Positions 1-6,922 of a stretch of 20,057 nt of DNA are shown one piece after another; position 1 is the first letter of the stretch; each line of letters begins with the position of its first letter. Source of the DNA: JAJFUG01 sp964473155 (GTDB lineage Bacteria > Gemmatimonadota > Glassbacteria > GWA2-58-10). The notes beneath the pieces are model-generated. The model made no database searches. It had not been told where the DNA came from and was given only the letters and a program-made list of their open reading frames with translations. The DNA lies in assembly GCA_964473155.1 (NCBI GenBank), contig CAYYNT010000075.1:1-20057 (forward strand), given 5' to 3'. The position numbers and the translations under genes are program-made.

Positions 1-54
1 GTGTCGCTTGATTCCTAACACAGTCGCTACATTTAAGACTTTTGGGACAGCCCC
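1..54. mobile_element. Possible insertion-sequence terminus at the left window edge
   Basis: The stretch at 37-54 reads GACTTTTGGGACAGCCCC. Read inward from the other strand, this is GGGGCTGTCCCAAAAGTC, which resembles from memory the terminal inverted repeats of several transposase families, IS1182-type elements among them. One forward frame from base 1 ends at a TAA at 16-18, leaving about 18 bases before the putative repeat, as expected for the 3' end of a transposase gene. The partner repeat and transposase would lie outside the window, so neither family nor boundary can be confirmed. Bases 55-94 show nothing recognisable. Confidence 0.35.
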
Positions 55-94
55 TACTGCTATTCAGGCGCTTCGCGCATTGTTTCCCTTGTCA

Positions 95-859
95 TTACGT
101 ACTGTAATCCCGCCCCACCGTCTTTTCCACGATCCGGCGCAGCTTCTCCCAGTGCGAACCGCGCCAGTAGACCCGTCCGCAAGTGTCACAGCGCTGGAAC
201 TTATCGTAGTACAACCGTGTGTCCGGCTCCAGCCCCGCCGCAACATCCTCTTTCGCCGCCTCGCACAGAACTCCGTTGCAGACCAGACAGCGGGTGAACG
301 CCCGGACCCTTGTCCGAAGGCTGAAACGCTCCAGAACCTCGAACAACTGTTCCTCGCCGCGCCGGGAGCGCAGCCAGTATCCCCAGGCCAGCGCTCCGTA
401 CTTGAGCAGTCCGATATCCCTGGTCAGCACAATCCGGGATTCGCCCACTGCCAGACGCACTATTTCCTGATCCGCGTACCGTTTATCATACAGGCAGTCG
501 AAACCCAGCAGGCGCAGCAGCCGCGCCAGGCGTCCCAGGTGCACATCCATCACGAAACGGCACGGATCAGGCAGCGGCGGGCGAAGGCAGGGGAAACGGT
601 CCGGATCGAGGGCTGAGCTGTCCGGGAACACCTCCACCCGGTCGTTGTCCGCCAGGCGGCGGGTGAAGTCCGATGGCTCTCCGTTGATCGTGAGCGCCCC
701 AACCTCGATATGCGGCAAGCCCTGGGCCTCCAGGCTGTCCTTGACCGCGGGCGTCCCCTCGAAAGCATAATCGACTGGCCTTTCGCCTCCGGCCGCGGGA
801 ATGAAATCAGCCAGACGGCCGTGGAAGAGGAACAGCGCTCTGAATGGCTTTTCCCGCAC
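95..859 (-). CDS. Mut7-C RNase (PIN-like fold) with N-terminal ubiquitin-like domain and zinc ribbon
   Basis: A 254-residue protein. Residues 1 to about 82 match the Mut7-C-associated ubiquitin/ThiS-like domain (start KPFRALFLFHGRLADF, later INGEPSDF and DNDRVEVFP). From residue 102 it matches the Mut7-C RNase domain: FVMDVHLGRLARLLRLLGFD with candidate catalytic acids Asp105, Asp130 and Asp148 (TRD). A C-terminal zinc ribbon has Cys191, Cys194, Cys224 and Cys227 followed by RVYWRGSHW. The family is predicted to cut RNA in the cytoplasm; the substrate is unknown. The start is a GTG at 859, five bases after a strong GGAGG. An upstream extension to 1108 exists but runs through the neighbouring gene and has no domain homology. 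It is the last gene of the operon, 13 bases after the HEAT protein. The family assignment is firm; its role in this operon is not known. Confidence 0.88.
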   Translation of the reverse strand: MREKPFRALFLFHGRLADFIPAAGGERPVDYAFEGTPAVKDSLEAQGLPHIEVGALTINGEPSDFTRRLADNDRVEVFPDSSALDPDRFPCLRPPLPDPCRFVMDVHLGRLARLLRLLGFDCLYDKRYADQEIVRLAVGESRIVLTRDIGLLKYGALAWGYWLRSRRGEEQLFEVLERFSLRTRVRAFTRCLVCNGVLCEAAKEDVAAGLEPDTRLYYDKFQRCDTCGRVYWRGSHWEKLRRIVEKTVGRDYST

Positions 860-872
860 CCGATCCTCCGGT

Positions 873-1586
873 TCAATACTTCGGAGCAAGCGGCTCCGGG
901 AGGCTGTCCGATCTCGCAGGCTCCGCCAGACGGAGCGTCTCGGCCGCGCTGAATCGCACCTGCGGGACAGGGTCATCCAGCCGGGCGCGCAGGGCGCGGC
1001 GCAATTTCTCAGGACAGCGTGCGCCGGGTTCGCGGCGCAGAATCTCACCCACAGTCCAGACTGCCGCCAGACGGACCTGCACGGCGCGGCTCTCCAACAG
1101 GGGAGCAAGCGGTTTCCAGACTACGGATGGACGGCTGAAGCGGGACAGACAGCGGCAGGCCGAAATTTCCAGCGACGGGTCACCGGAGCGCAACAGCGAA
1201 AGCAGGTGCTTGTCGTCAACGGCTTGGCCCAATTCCTCGAACACGGGCAGAAGGGTCATAATCTCCTGCTTATTGCCTGCCTTTCGCAGACGCCCGATAA
1301 TGGCCTTTCGGGCTGGCGCGCCCTGAAATAGCAGGGCGCGGCGCAGGATATCGTAATACGTGGCCCAAGGTGTTGAAAGACGCCCAATCAGTGAATCCGG
1401 GGGCCAGGTTGAAATCATTCGCACCAGGCTGTCCACATACGCGGGTTGCCCGTAATAGACTGACTCAGTGGCGGCGCTGTCCAGAAGCGCATCCAAACTC
1501 TGCGCCCGTAAATGCGCCCGCTGGCCGGCGGGCGAGATCAGCAGGATGACGGCCAGCGCAAGCCATTTATTCCTGGCTTTCAGCAT
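873..1586 (-). CDS. Small exported HEAT-repeat protein
   Basis: A 237-residue protein. The N-terminus (MLKARNKWLALAVILLISPAG) is a typical signal peptide with Lys/Arg followed by a hydrophobic core, so it is probably exported. The C-terminal half carries HEAT-like helical repeats, seen in stretches such as SGDPSLEISACRCLSRF, SRAVQVRLAAVWTVGEIL and DPVPQVRFSAAETLRLAE. HEAT repeats usually form a protein-binding scaffold; no enzymatic motif is visible. The ATG at 1586 has a GGAGG six bases upstream and overlaps the end of the preceding repeat protein by 20 bases, so translation is probably coupled. The frame stays open upstream to 1943, but that part is antisense-like filler in front of a good signal peptide. 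A partner role with the preceding secreted repeat protein is inference from position. Confidence 0.8.
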   Translation of the reverse strand: MLKARNKWLALAVILLISPAGQRAHLRAQSLDALLDSAATESVYYGQPAYVDSLVRMISTWPPDSLIGRLSTPWATYYDILRRALLFQGAPARKAIIGRLRKAGNKQEIMTLLPVFEELGQAVDDKHLLSLLRSGDPSLEISACRCLSRFSRPSVVWKPLAPLLESRAVQVRLAAVWTVGEILRREPGARCPEKLRRALRARLDDPVPQVRFSAAETLRLAEPARSDSLPEPLAPKY

Positions 1587-3396
1587 CCGCTTCCTCCAGG
1601 TCCACCCGCGCCCCCCAGGTCCCCGTGCGCGATATAGTATTATCGACAGATTGTCCGGCCGAGGGATCCCGGCCCGCGCAATCGAACAGAAAACCCAGCC
1701 CAGCCAGTTCCTGCCAGCGGTAACCCGCGCCGCTATCCAGCTTGAGGCCGGTCTCGTAAAGGTCATTCCCCGCCATTTCCAGCAGCAGACCAACGCCTCC
1801 GGTCCCGCCCGCGCCGCGTGACATCCAGCCCGCGCTGTAGGCGTCATCCCCCTCATACTCAACCAGAAGGCCCAGGGCGCGATCCTCGCCCGCGCCCTGG
1901 CCCACGCCCCGAAGCAGGCGGTAACTGTCATCGCCCGTGGCATCGATCAGGCAGCCCGAGGCAAAGTGCAGACCCACACCCTGGGCATAACGGCCAGCCG
2001 TATAGCTGTCGTTCCCGTCGCGGTCAATCAGCAATCCCACACCACCCCAGTAACCGGCCCCCTGGGCAAAACAGTCCGCCTGACAGGCATCATTTCCGCT
2101 ACGGTCGTACAGGCAGGCCAGCCCTCCTGCCGCGAACGGTCGCAGGCCCAGCGACGCGCCCTGGGCCCAGCTCCGGGTGGCCTCGGGATCGCGCCAGTCC
2201 GGAGTGCGCCCTCCTGCCCGGCGAAAATCATTGCCTCGCAGGTCGGCCAGCAGCGCCGTTCCCCGGCCCAGCAACGCCCCCTGTGCGATTATCCCGGCCG
2301 TGCAACTGTCATCTCCGGCCTCATCCAGCATAAGGCTCAAACCGGACAGTGCGGCCCCCTGCCCGGCGCATGCGGCGCTGTAGTGGTCGTTCCCGTTCCG
2401 GTCCAGCAGAACCGAGGCTCCGCAGGCGGCGAACCCCGGCCCGCAGACACCGCCCAGCCAGAGATCATCCCCGCCGCGGTCCTCCAGCCATACAGCCCCC
2501 ATGAGAGCCGCGCCGCCGAAACTGTCCGCCGCGCTCCAGCAGTCGTTCCCGTCCAGGTCCAGCAGCAGGCTTACAGCCCCCGGCCTGGACTGTTCAAGCA
2601 GCAGGCTGTCCGAACCGCCAAAATCCACGAGAAGCAGCGGCGCTCCCTGGTAACGGTCATCACCCGGCCCTAACAGCACGACCTCGCCCAGATCAGTAGT
2701 CAGAATAAACGGTTCCCGTCCCTGCCAGGCATTGGCGGGGAGAGCACGCCAAAACGTACAGGCGGAATCAACCAGCACAAGCGCCCGCGCCATATCGCCC
2801 AGGTCGATACGGGAGGACAGATTCACGAAACGCTCAACAGGATAGTGCGGCCACTGGTCAGCTTCCAACGGAAAGCGCCGCACAAGGTCCTCCAGTTCTT
2901 TTCTTTCACCGGCGGACAGGCTGTCCAAAGCCGAATCCACCTGGCAGGCGGCACGCCAGAGCAGATCAATGGAATATCCAGTCTTCCGTCCTGGGAAAAG
3001 ACGGTCAAGACTGTCCATCGCGGCCCTTATTGATTGCGGCGGCTCCAGACGGGTGCTTTCCACAAGTCCGGCGATCCCTGCCTCGCGGCGCATCCAGACC
3101 AGAAACTCCATTGCTGTCGAACAACTGTCCAACCCTTCCACAGCCTTTGTAAACACCCTTACTCCCTGTCCAAGGTTCAGGCGCGCCGCGTTTTTCAGGT
3201 TGGGAGATTTAACCAGGGACGAATCAGGGGAAAGAAAAGCCGGAAGGATTTGATCCGCCGTAAGACCCAGACGGTCCAGACAGATAGACAGGCAGCTACC
3301 GGCGCGATTCCCTTCAACGCCTCCCGGAGATGCCGAAAGAATTGCGGTCCATAAGGCTGCCAGAAGAAAGCAACCGAGTATGACCCTATTTTGCAT
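1567..3396 (-). CDS. Secreted protein with ~27-residue G-(N/D)-D tandem repeats
   Basis: A 609-residue protein of no family I can name. Residues 1-22 form a signal peptide. Residues 30-230 look helical and without repeats. From about 243 to 577 there are thirteen G-x-D anchors, at residues 245, 261, 283, 309, 335, 361, 388, 434, 461, 488, 516, 543 and 575. Most are spaced 26-28 apart, and a typical unit reads like LLIDRDGNDSYTAGRYAQG. The regular alternation of Gly, hydrophobics and acidic turns suggests a beta-solenoid. The GNDxY turns recall calcium-binding RTX nonapeptides, but the period is three times longer. The 46-residue gap between 388 and 434 holds a non-repeat insert (around PDWRDPEATRSW). 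The start overlaps the ligase stop by 11 bases with no clear ribosome site, suggesting translational coupling. Probably periplasmic or surface-located; function unknown. Confidence 0.8.
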   Translation of the reverse strand: MQNRVILGCFLLAALWTAILSASPGGVEGNRAGSCLSICLDRLGLTADQILPAFLSPDSSLVKSPNLKNAARLNLGQGVRVFTKAVEGLDSCSTAMEFLVWMRREAGIAGLVESTRLEPPQSIRAAMDSLDRLFPGRKTGYSIDLLWRAACQVDSALDSLSAGERKELEDLVRRFPLEADQWPHYPVERFVNLSSRIDLGDMARALVLVDSACTFWRALPANAWQGREPFILTTDLGEVVLLGPGDDRYQGAPLLLVDFGGSDSLLLEQSRPGAVSLLLDLDGNDCWSAADSFGGAALMGAVWLEDRGGDDLWLGGVCGPGFAACGASVLLDRNGNDHYSAACAGQGAALSGLSLMLDEAGDDSCTAGIIAQGALLGRGTALLADLRGNDFRRAGGRTPDWRDPEATRSWAQGASLGLRPFAAGGLACLYDRSGNDACQADCFAQGAGYWGGVGLLIDRDGNDSYTAGRYAQGVGLHFASGCLIDATGDDSYRLLRGVGQGAGEDRALGLLVEYEGDDAYSAGWMSRGAGGTGGVGLLLEMAGNDLYETGLKLDSGAGYRWQELAGLGFLFDCAGRDPSAGQSVDNTISRTGTWGARVDLEEADAESQE

Positions 3397-5686
3397 TCAG
3401 AGTACCGAGGATTTTTTTTGACTGCTCGACAAGGAACGAATCCCTTGCGCTCGGATGGGCCGTTATTTCATCCAGGGCCGCGCGGGCGCGCGTGGTGTCG
3501 CCGGCCGCAAGGGCTACGCGGGCCTCATAGAACCGGACCTGCGGATAGTTCTCGTAATAATAATCGTAATTCAACAAGGGCTTGACAGTATCCACCACCG
3601 CCAGACACGAATCGAACATGCCACGTGTCTGGAATGCCTGGGCCAGATCCATGAGCGGGTCCACTCCTCCCACCTGACGCAACACACGGGAAGCCGTGCG
3701 CAAGCCCTCCTCATCGCCCACCCTGAGACCGGTGTAGCCCTCGATGAGAGAAAGCGCATCCGGCGTTTTCCAGGAATAAACCCGGTGGAATTGCTCGATC
3801 AGCGATCTGGCCTGGGTGTAATTGCCGTTGATATAGTAAAGCCTGGCAAGATGCTCATATGTCTCGGGAAAATTCGGATTGGCCTCGATCGTGCGCTCAT
3901 ACCAGACCCTCGCGGCCGTGGTGTCGCCGTCAAGCTGGCTGAACCAGCCCTGAGTGAAAAGTATCTCGTAATGCCCGGGCAGAAGGCGCGCGGCCTCCGC
4001 GTTGCGCTGGATGCTCAGGCCAAGGTTGGCGGCATGGCCCTTGAGCGCCTCGAAATACAGGTACTGGCCGCGCAGCATTCTCCACGACGCACCAAGCCCC
4101 AGACCGAGAAGGGCGATAAATGCAACGGCCAGAGCCAATTTCACCGGCCGGCTCATTTGCGGAAGTCTTATGACTGCCTCCCGCTGTCCCATCGCGGAGG
4201 AACAACCTGAGCACCCGGCCAGAGTCAAACCGGTTATGCTCCAGATGAAAACGCCGCTGGTCACGGTCTGTAAAGGGAAAGTCAGCAGGGCGTTAACCAG
4301 GCAGCCCATTAGGCCGGACACCGATCCCAGAACCAGGTAAAAACGCGGACCGCCCTGAAGGCCTTTCAGACACCCCCAGGCGGCCCAACCGAAAAGCAGC
4401 CAGAAAAGCAGGAACAGACCAAGCGCCGGAAGACCCAGTTCTATTGCCACCTGAAGGAACTCGTTGTGCGCCTGCACCGGCAGCAGCGACCAGCGCTTGA
4501 CCGGCGGCTCGGTCAGAAGGTGGAACGCTTCCCAGTGCGCGGGGGTCTTATAGCGCGGGTACTCGATGGTGAACTGGCCGATTCCCTTGCCCAGGAAAGG
4601 ATCATCCGCGACCATGCTTTTCCCGCTTTCGAGGAACACCACACGGGAATAGACATCTATATTGCTCGTACTGGACAGATTGGCGAAACGGGTTTTCCAG
4701 AGATTCACGCGCACGGATATCTCCTGCGCCGCCCGTTCGCTGAAAACCTTTCCGCTCGGCGTTAAGCGCAGGAAACCGTAGAACGAGCCAGCCGTGATTA
4801 CAGCCAGCAGGACCAGAGCTTTCCATCGTCTGGCAAGCAGGCCCATGATTCTTGCGCGATGGAAAAGCAACAGCAGCGCCGTGAAAAGTGCAAACGCAAA
4901 GATCACTCCCAGAAGGCTCGACCGGTTCTGCGAGCGGAAAAAGCAGATCGCCTCAACGAGGAAAGTCAGGCCGGACAGCGCGGAAAAAAGTAGCGACCTG
5001 GCCCGCCGTTCGCGGAAAGCGGCCAGCTCGGAAAGAACTGCGCCCAGGCTGAGCGGAGCCGCCAGGACCAGGATGTGCATCAGGAAATTGGGATTGCCCT
5101 GGTTGGAGGTCAATTCGCGGTACAGGTCGACTACGTTGTTTTCGCTGTACTTGACGAAGAAATGGGGGTAGACTTTCAGACGCAGGGGCTTGATCCAGTC
5201 CAGCACAAGGCCCCAGAGCGCGATAAGGCCGGAGGCGAAAACGATAAAATAGACCGGACGCCGTATCTCGCGCCCGCGGTATAATCCCCAGGCCAGAACG
5301 CCGAACGAGGCGAGAGCAGTCACATGAATAAGGCGCTCTACGGCCAGGGCGGAGTTCAGACTCCAGAGAATGGAAAAAGCCGCAACGGTGAAAAGAGCGG
5401 CCAGCGGAAACGCTGCCAGTGGCAACCTGAGTTCCATCCTGCCTCGGGCAACAATTGACAAAGCGCCCAGGCAGAGAGCTAACATGGCCGCGCTCTGCGC
5501 CGCAACCAGCTTGGGAGTCTCGAAACCGTCGAAAAAATTATCCGGAAAAAACAGCGATGCCCCCAGGACAAGGCCTGTATAGAACATCAGGCGCGCCAGG
5601 AGTTCCAGCAAACGGGAAAGCGGCCAGCCCGCCGGTCCGGCGGATTGCTCATCATGCTTATTCCGGCCTGTTCTAACGCGTGTCAT
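3386..5686 (-). CDS. O-antigen ligase-like (Wzy_C) membrane protein with C-terminal TPR domain
   Basis: A 766-residue polytopic inner-membrane protein. About a dozen hydrophobic segments lie between residues 30 and 535. The Wzy_C/WaaL-type core is visible at residues 251-270 (RSQNRSSLLG then hydrophobic). The large periplasmic loop has GKGIGQFTIEYPRYK (367-380) and the hallmark HNEFLQVAIELGLPALG (407-423). From about residue 555 a soluble tail carries tetratricopeptide-like helices (for example PNFPETYEHLARLYYINGNY and ALAAGDTTRARAALDE). Family members transfer or polymerise undecaprenyl-linked glycans, or glycosylate proteins. Which applies cannot be told, and no glycosyltransferase genes lie nearby. 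The ATG at 5686 has GGAG seven bases upstream. It heads a four-gene operon with a candidate promoter just upstream. An eight-A run falls near the 3' end of the coding strand. Confidence 0.87.
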   Translation of the reverse strand: MTRVRTGRNKHDEQSAGPAGWPLSRLLELLARLMFYTGLVLGASLFFPDNFFDGFETPKLVAAQSAAMLALCLGALSIVARGRMELRLPLAAFPLAALFTVAAFSILWSLNSALAVERLIHVTALASFGVLAWGLYRGREIRRPVYFIVFASGLIALWGLVLDWIKPLRLKVYPHFFVKYSENNVVDLYRELTSNQGNPNFLMHILVLAAPLSLGAVLSELAAFRERRARSLLFSALSGLTFLVEAICFFRSQNRSSLLGVIFAFALFTALLLLFHRARIMGLLARRWKALVLLAVITAGSFYGFLRLTPSGKVFSERAAQEISVRVNLWKTRFANLSSTSNIDVYSRVVFLESGKSMVADDPFLGKGIGQFTIEYPRYKTPAHWEAFHLLTEPPVKRWSLLPVQAHNEFLQVAIELGLPALGLFLLFWLLFGWAAWGCLKGLQGGPRFYLVLGSVSGLMGCLVNALLTFPLQTVTSGVFIWSITGLTLAGCSGCSSAMGQREAVIRLPQMSRPVKLALAVAFIALLGLGLGASWRMLRGQYLYFEALKGHAANLGLSIQRNAEAARLLPGHYEILFTQGWFSQLDGDTTAARVWYERTIEANPNFPETYEHLARLYYINGNYTQARSLIEQFHRVYSWKTPDALSLIEGYTGLRVGDEEGLRTASRVLRQVGGVDPLMDLAQAFQTRGMFDSCLAVVDTVKPLLNYDYYYENYPQVRFYEARVALAAGDTTRARAALDEITAHPSARDSFLVEQSKKILGTLNAK

Positions 5687-5734
5687 GATTCTTCTCCATC
5701 CTGTCCGAGTCGATTAACCGATGAACAGGATAAA

Positions 5735-5764
5735 TATATACCGGCTGCGGGAACAGTCCAGCAA
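5735..5764 (-). promoter_or_regulatory. Candidate sigma70-type promoter for the ligase/repeat-protein operon
   Basis: On the minus strand TTGCTG (5764-5759) and TATATA (5740-5735) are separated by 18 bases, about 50 bases upstream of the ligase start. It lies in the 186-base divergent gap between the ligase gene and the plus-strand gene at 5873. Confidence 0.45.
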
Positions 5765-5799
5765 ATCATGCCCTGGTGCAAGCGGAGAAAACAACGCGC

Positions 5800-5831
5800 T
5801 TGCGGCGGCCGTCACATTAAGCCATTATTAT
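5800..5831 (+). promoter_or_regulatory. Weak candidate promoter for the plus-strand hypothetical gene
   Basis: TTGCGG at 5800-5805 is followed after 17 bases by CATTAT (5823-5828); TATTAT at 5826-5831 is an alternative -10. The leader to the ATG would be about 40 bases. It is the only AT-rich stretch in an otherwise GC-rich gap, but the -35 is poor. Confidence 0.33.
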
Positions 5832-5872
5832 AAGGGAAACGGTTCTGATTCGCACAAGCGGGGAGAGAGATC

Positions 5873-6817
5873 ATGAGATGCCTGCGGGGAGATGAGAGAC
5901 GTCTGAGCGGCCGGGCCGTGCTGCTGCTGGACCTGAAAGAGCCGAAACGCTACGGCGAGGACCAGCCCGAGATGGGCCTTCTGGCCGTGTTCTGCGCGGT
6001 CAGCGAGATCGACATGCTGGAATTGATAGTCCACGTGATGCACATGCCGCGCGAGCATTCGCGTCTGATTTCCCGTTTCTATACGAAATATTTCCAGGAG
6101 CTTGAAAACATCAAGCGTTCGTTCCCCCAGCGGATCGCCAGGATTATCGACGAGGTGATCGAGCTGGAACAGGATGAGATGCCGGGCGCCGCGCTCGAAT
6201 CTTTCCGCGAGATGTTCCGCCGCAACGCCGAGCCGCAGCTCGAATCCGGGCAGGCCGACACGGCGGGCGGCCTGCCGCAGCCTGAGTTCTACTCCACCAT
6301 GATCCCCCTGCCCTCCAAGGATTTCATCCTGCCGCTGATCGAGGACGGCGAGGGGTTCGAGTTCGACGTGTTCGACATGGAGCGCCGCGAAAGCGCCGAG
6401 GTGGGCCACCTTCTGCTGGAGGCGCAGAGCCGCCTGTACGTAGCCGACTACATGGTGCAGAAAGAAAAGCAGCTTGACCTGTCGTACGAACAGGAGAAAT
6501 ACGTTTCGCCGTACAAGAATTACCGCGAAATGCCCAAGGAGGAGTTCAAGCGCCAGGTCACGGAGCTGAGCAGCGAGCTCATGTTCCGGATAGAGACCGG
6601 GGCCGACACCAGCCGCGTGTTCGCCGACCTGAAACAGATGACCACCGGCAGCTACCTTCTGCGCGAGGTGGTGAGCCTGTACAATGTCAGCACCATTGAG
6701 GACCCCAACCGCCTGAAGCTGATGGAGCTGTACTTCCGGAAGATTTTCACGCTGGTGGACGAGGATTACCTGGAGGCAAAGAAAATCAGTGACGAGATAG
6801 AAAAATTGAACGGGTGA
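5873..6817 (+). CDS. Hypothetical protein, 314 residues, soluble and acidic
   Basis: I do not recognise this family. The protein has no signal peptide or membrane segment and is rich in Glu, Lys, Arg and Asp. Helical stretches are likely at about residues 55-115 (for example YTKYFQELENIKRSF) and 185-314, joined by a Pro-rich, more variable segment around residues 125-155. The C-terminus (EAKKISDEIEKLNG) looks like an amphipathic helix. The ATG at 5873 has a purine-rich GGGGAGAGAG site about seven bases upstream. Codon use and residue composition are natural in this frame, unlike the equally long antisense frame at 5828-6853. It is the only plus-strand gene, divergent from the ligase operon and convergent with the GH123-like gene, so it is probably monocistronic. 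The mix of acidic helices suggests a cytoplasmic regulatory or scaffold protein, but that is a guess. Confidence 0.75.
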   Translation: MRCLRGDERRLSGRAVLLLDLKEPKRYGEDQPEMGLLAVFCAVSEIDMLELIVHVMHMPREHSRLISRFYTKYFQELENIKRSFPQRIARIIDEVIELEQDEMPGAALESFREMFRRNAEPQLESGQADTAGGLPQPEFYSTMIPLPSKDFILPLIEDGEGFEFDVFDMERRESAEVGHLLLEAQSRLYVADYMVQKEKQLDLSYEQEKYVSPYKNYREMPKEEFKRQVTELSSELMFRIETGADTSRVFADLKQMTTGSYLLREVVSLYNVSTIEDPNRLKLMELYFRKIFTLVDEDYLEAKKISDEIEKLNG

Positions 6818-6821
6818 AAGT

Positions 6822-6853
6822 TTGAAGGGGCGACCGGCCGGTCGCCCCTTCAA
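6822..6853. terminator. Perfect 32-nt palindrome between convergent genes, probable bidirectional terminator
   Basis: The half-site TTGAAGGGGCGACCGG is followed directly by its exact reverse complement, ending at 6853. It begins four bases after the stop of the plus-strand gene. The 16-bp arms are GC-rich in the middle with AA/TT ends, but neither side has a long T-run (ATTAAGG to the right). It could end transcription from both convergent genes, or be a REP-like repeat or protein-binding palindrome. Confidence 0.6.
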
Positions 6854-6889
6854 TTAAGGCTTTGAGACATCCCATTTCTATACTATCTC

Positions 6890-6922
6890 AATAGCTCGCT
6901 TGGAAATTCCAGATGAGCTATT
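6890..6922 (-). terminator. Second inverted repeat at the 3' end of the GH123-like gene
   Basis: AATAGCTC (6890-6897) pairs with GAGCTATT (6915-6922), enclosing a smaller palindrome TGGAAATTCCA at 6901-6911. The repeat overlaps the stop codon of the minus-strand gene. There is no T-run beyond it, so its use as a terminator is uncertain. Confidence 0.35.

Noticed and set aside
860..1108. N-terminal extension of the Mut7-C protein
   Set aside because: It overlaps the HEAT-repeat gene throughout, shows no domain similarity, and is replaced by a GTG start with a strong GGAGG at 859.
1587..1943. N-terminal extension of the HEAT-repeat protein
   Set aside because: It lies inside the repeat-protein gene and precedes a clear signal peptide whose ATG at 1586 has its own GGAGG.
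3411..3418. Eight-base homopolymer near the 3' end of the ligase gene as a programmed slippage site
   Set aside because: The frame is intact across it and the next gene starts normally. No extended alternative product is evident.
5828..6853. Long minus-strand frame (341 residues) opposite the plus-strand hypothetical gene
   Set aside because: Its composition is rich in His, Gln, Val and Leu, as expected for the antisense of a GC-rich acidic gene. It begins at the end of the palindrome and has no family motif. The plus strand has the better ribosome site and residue use.
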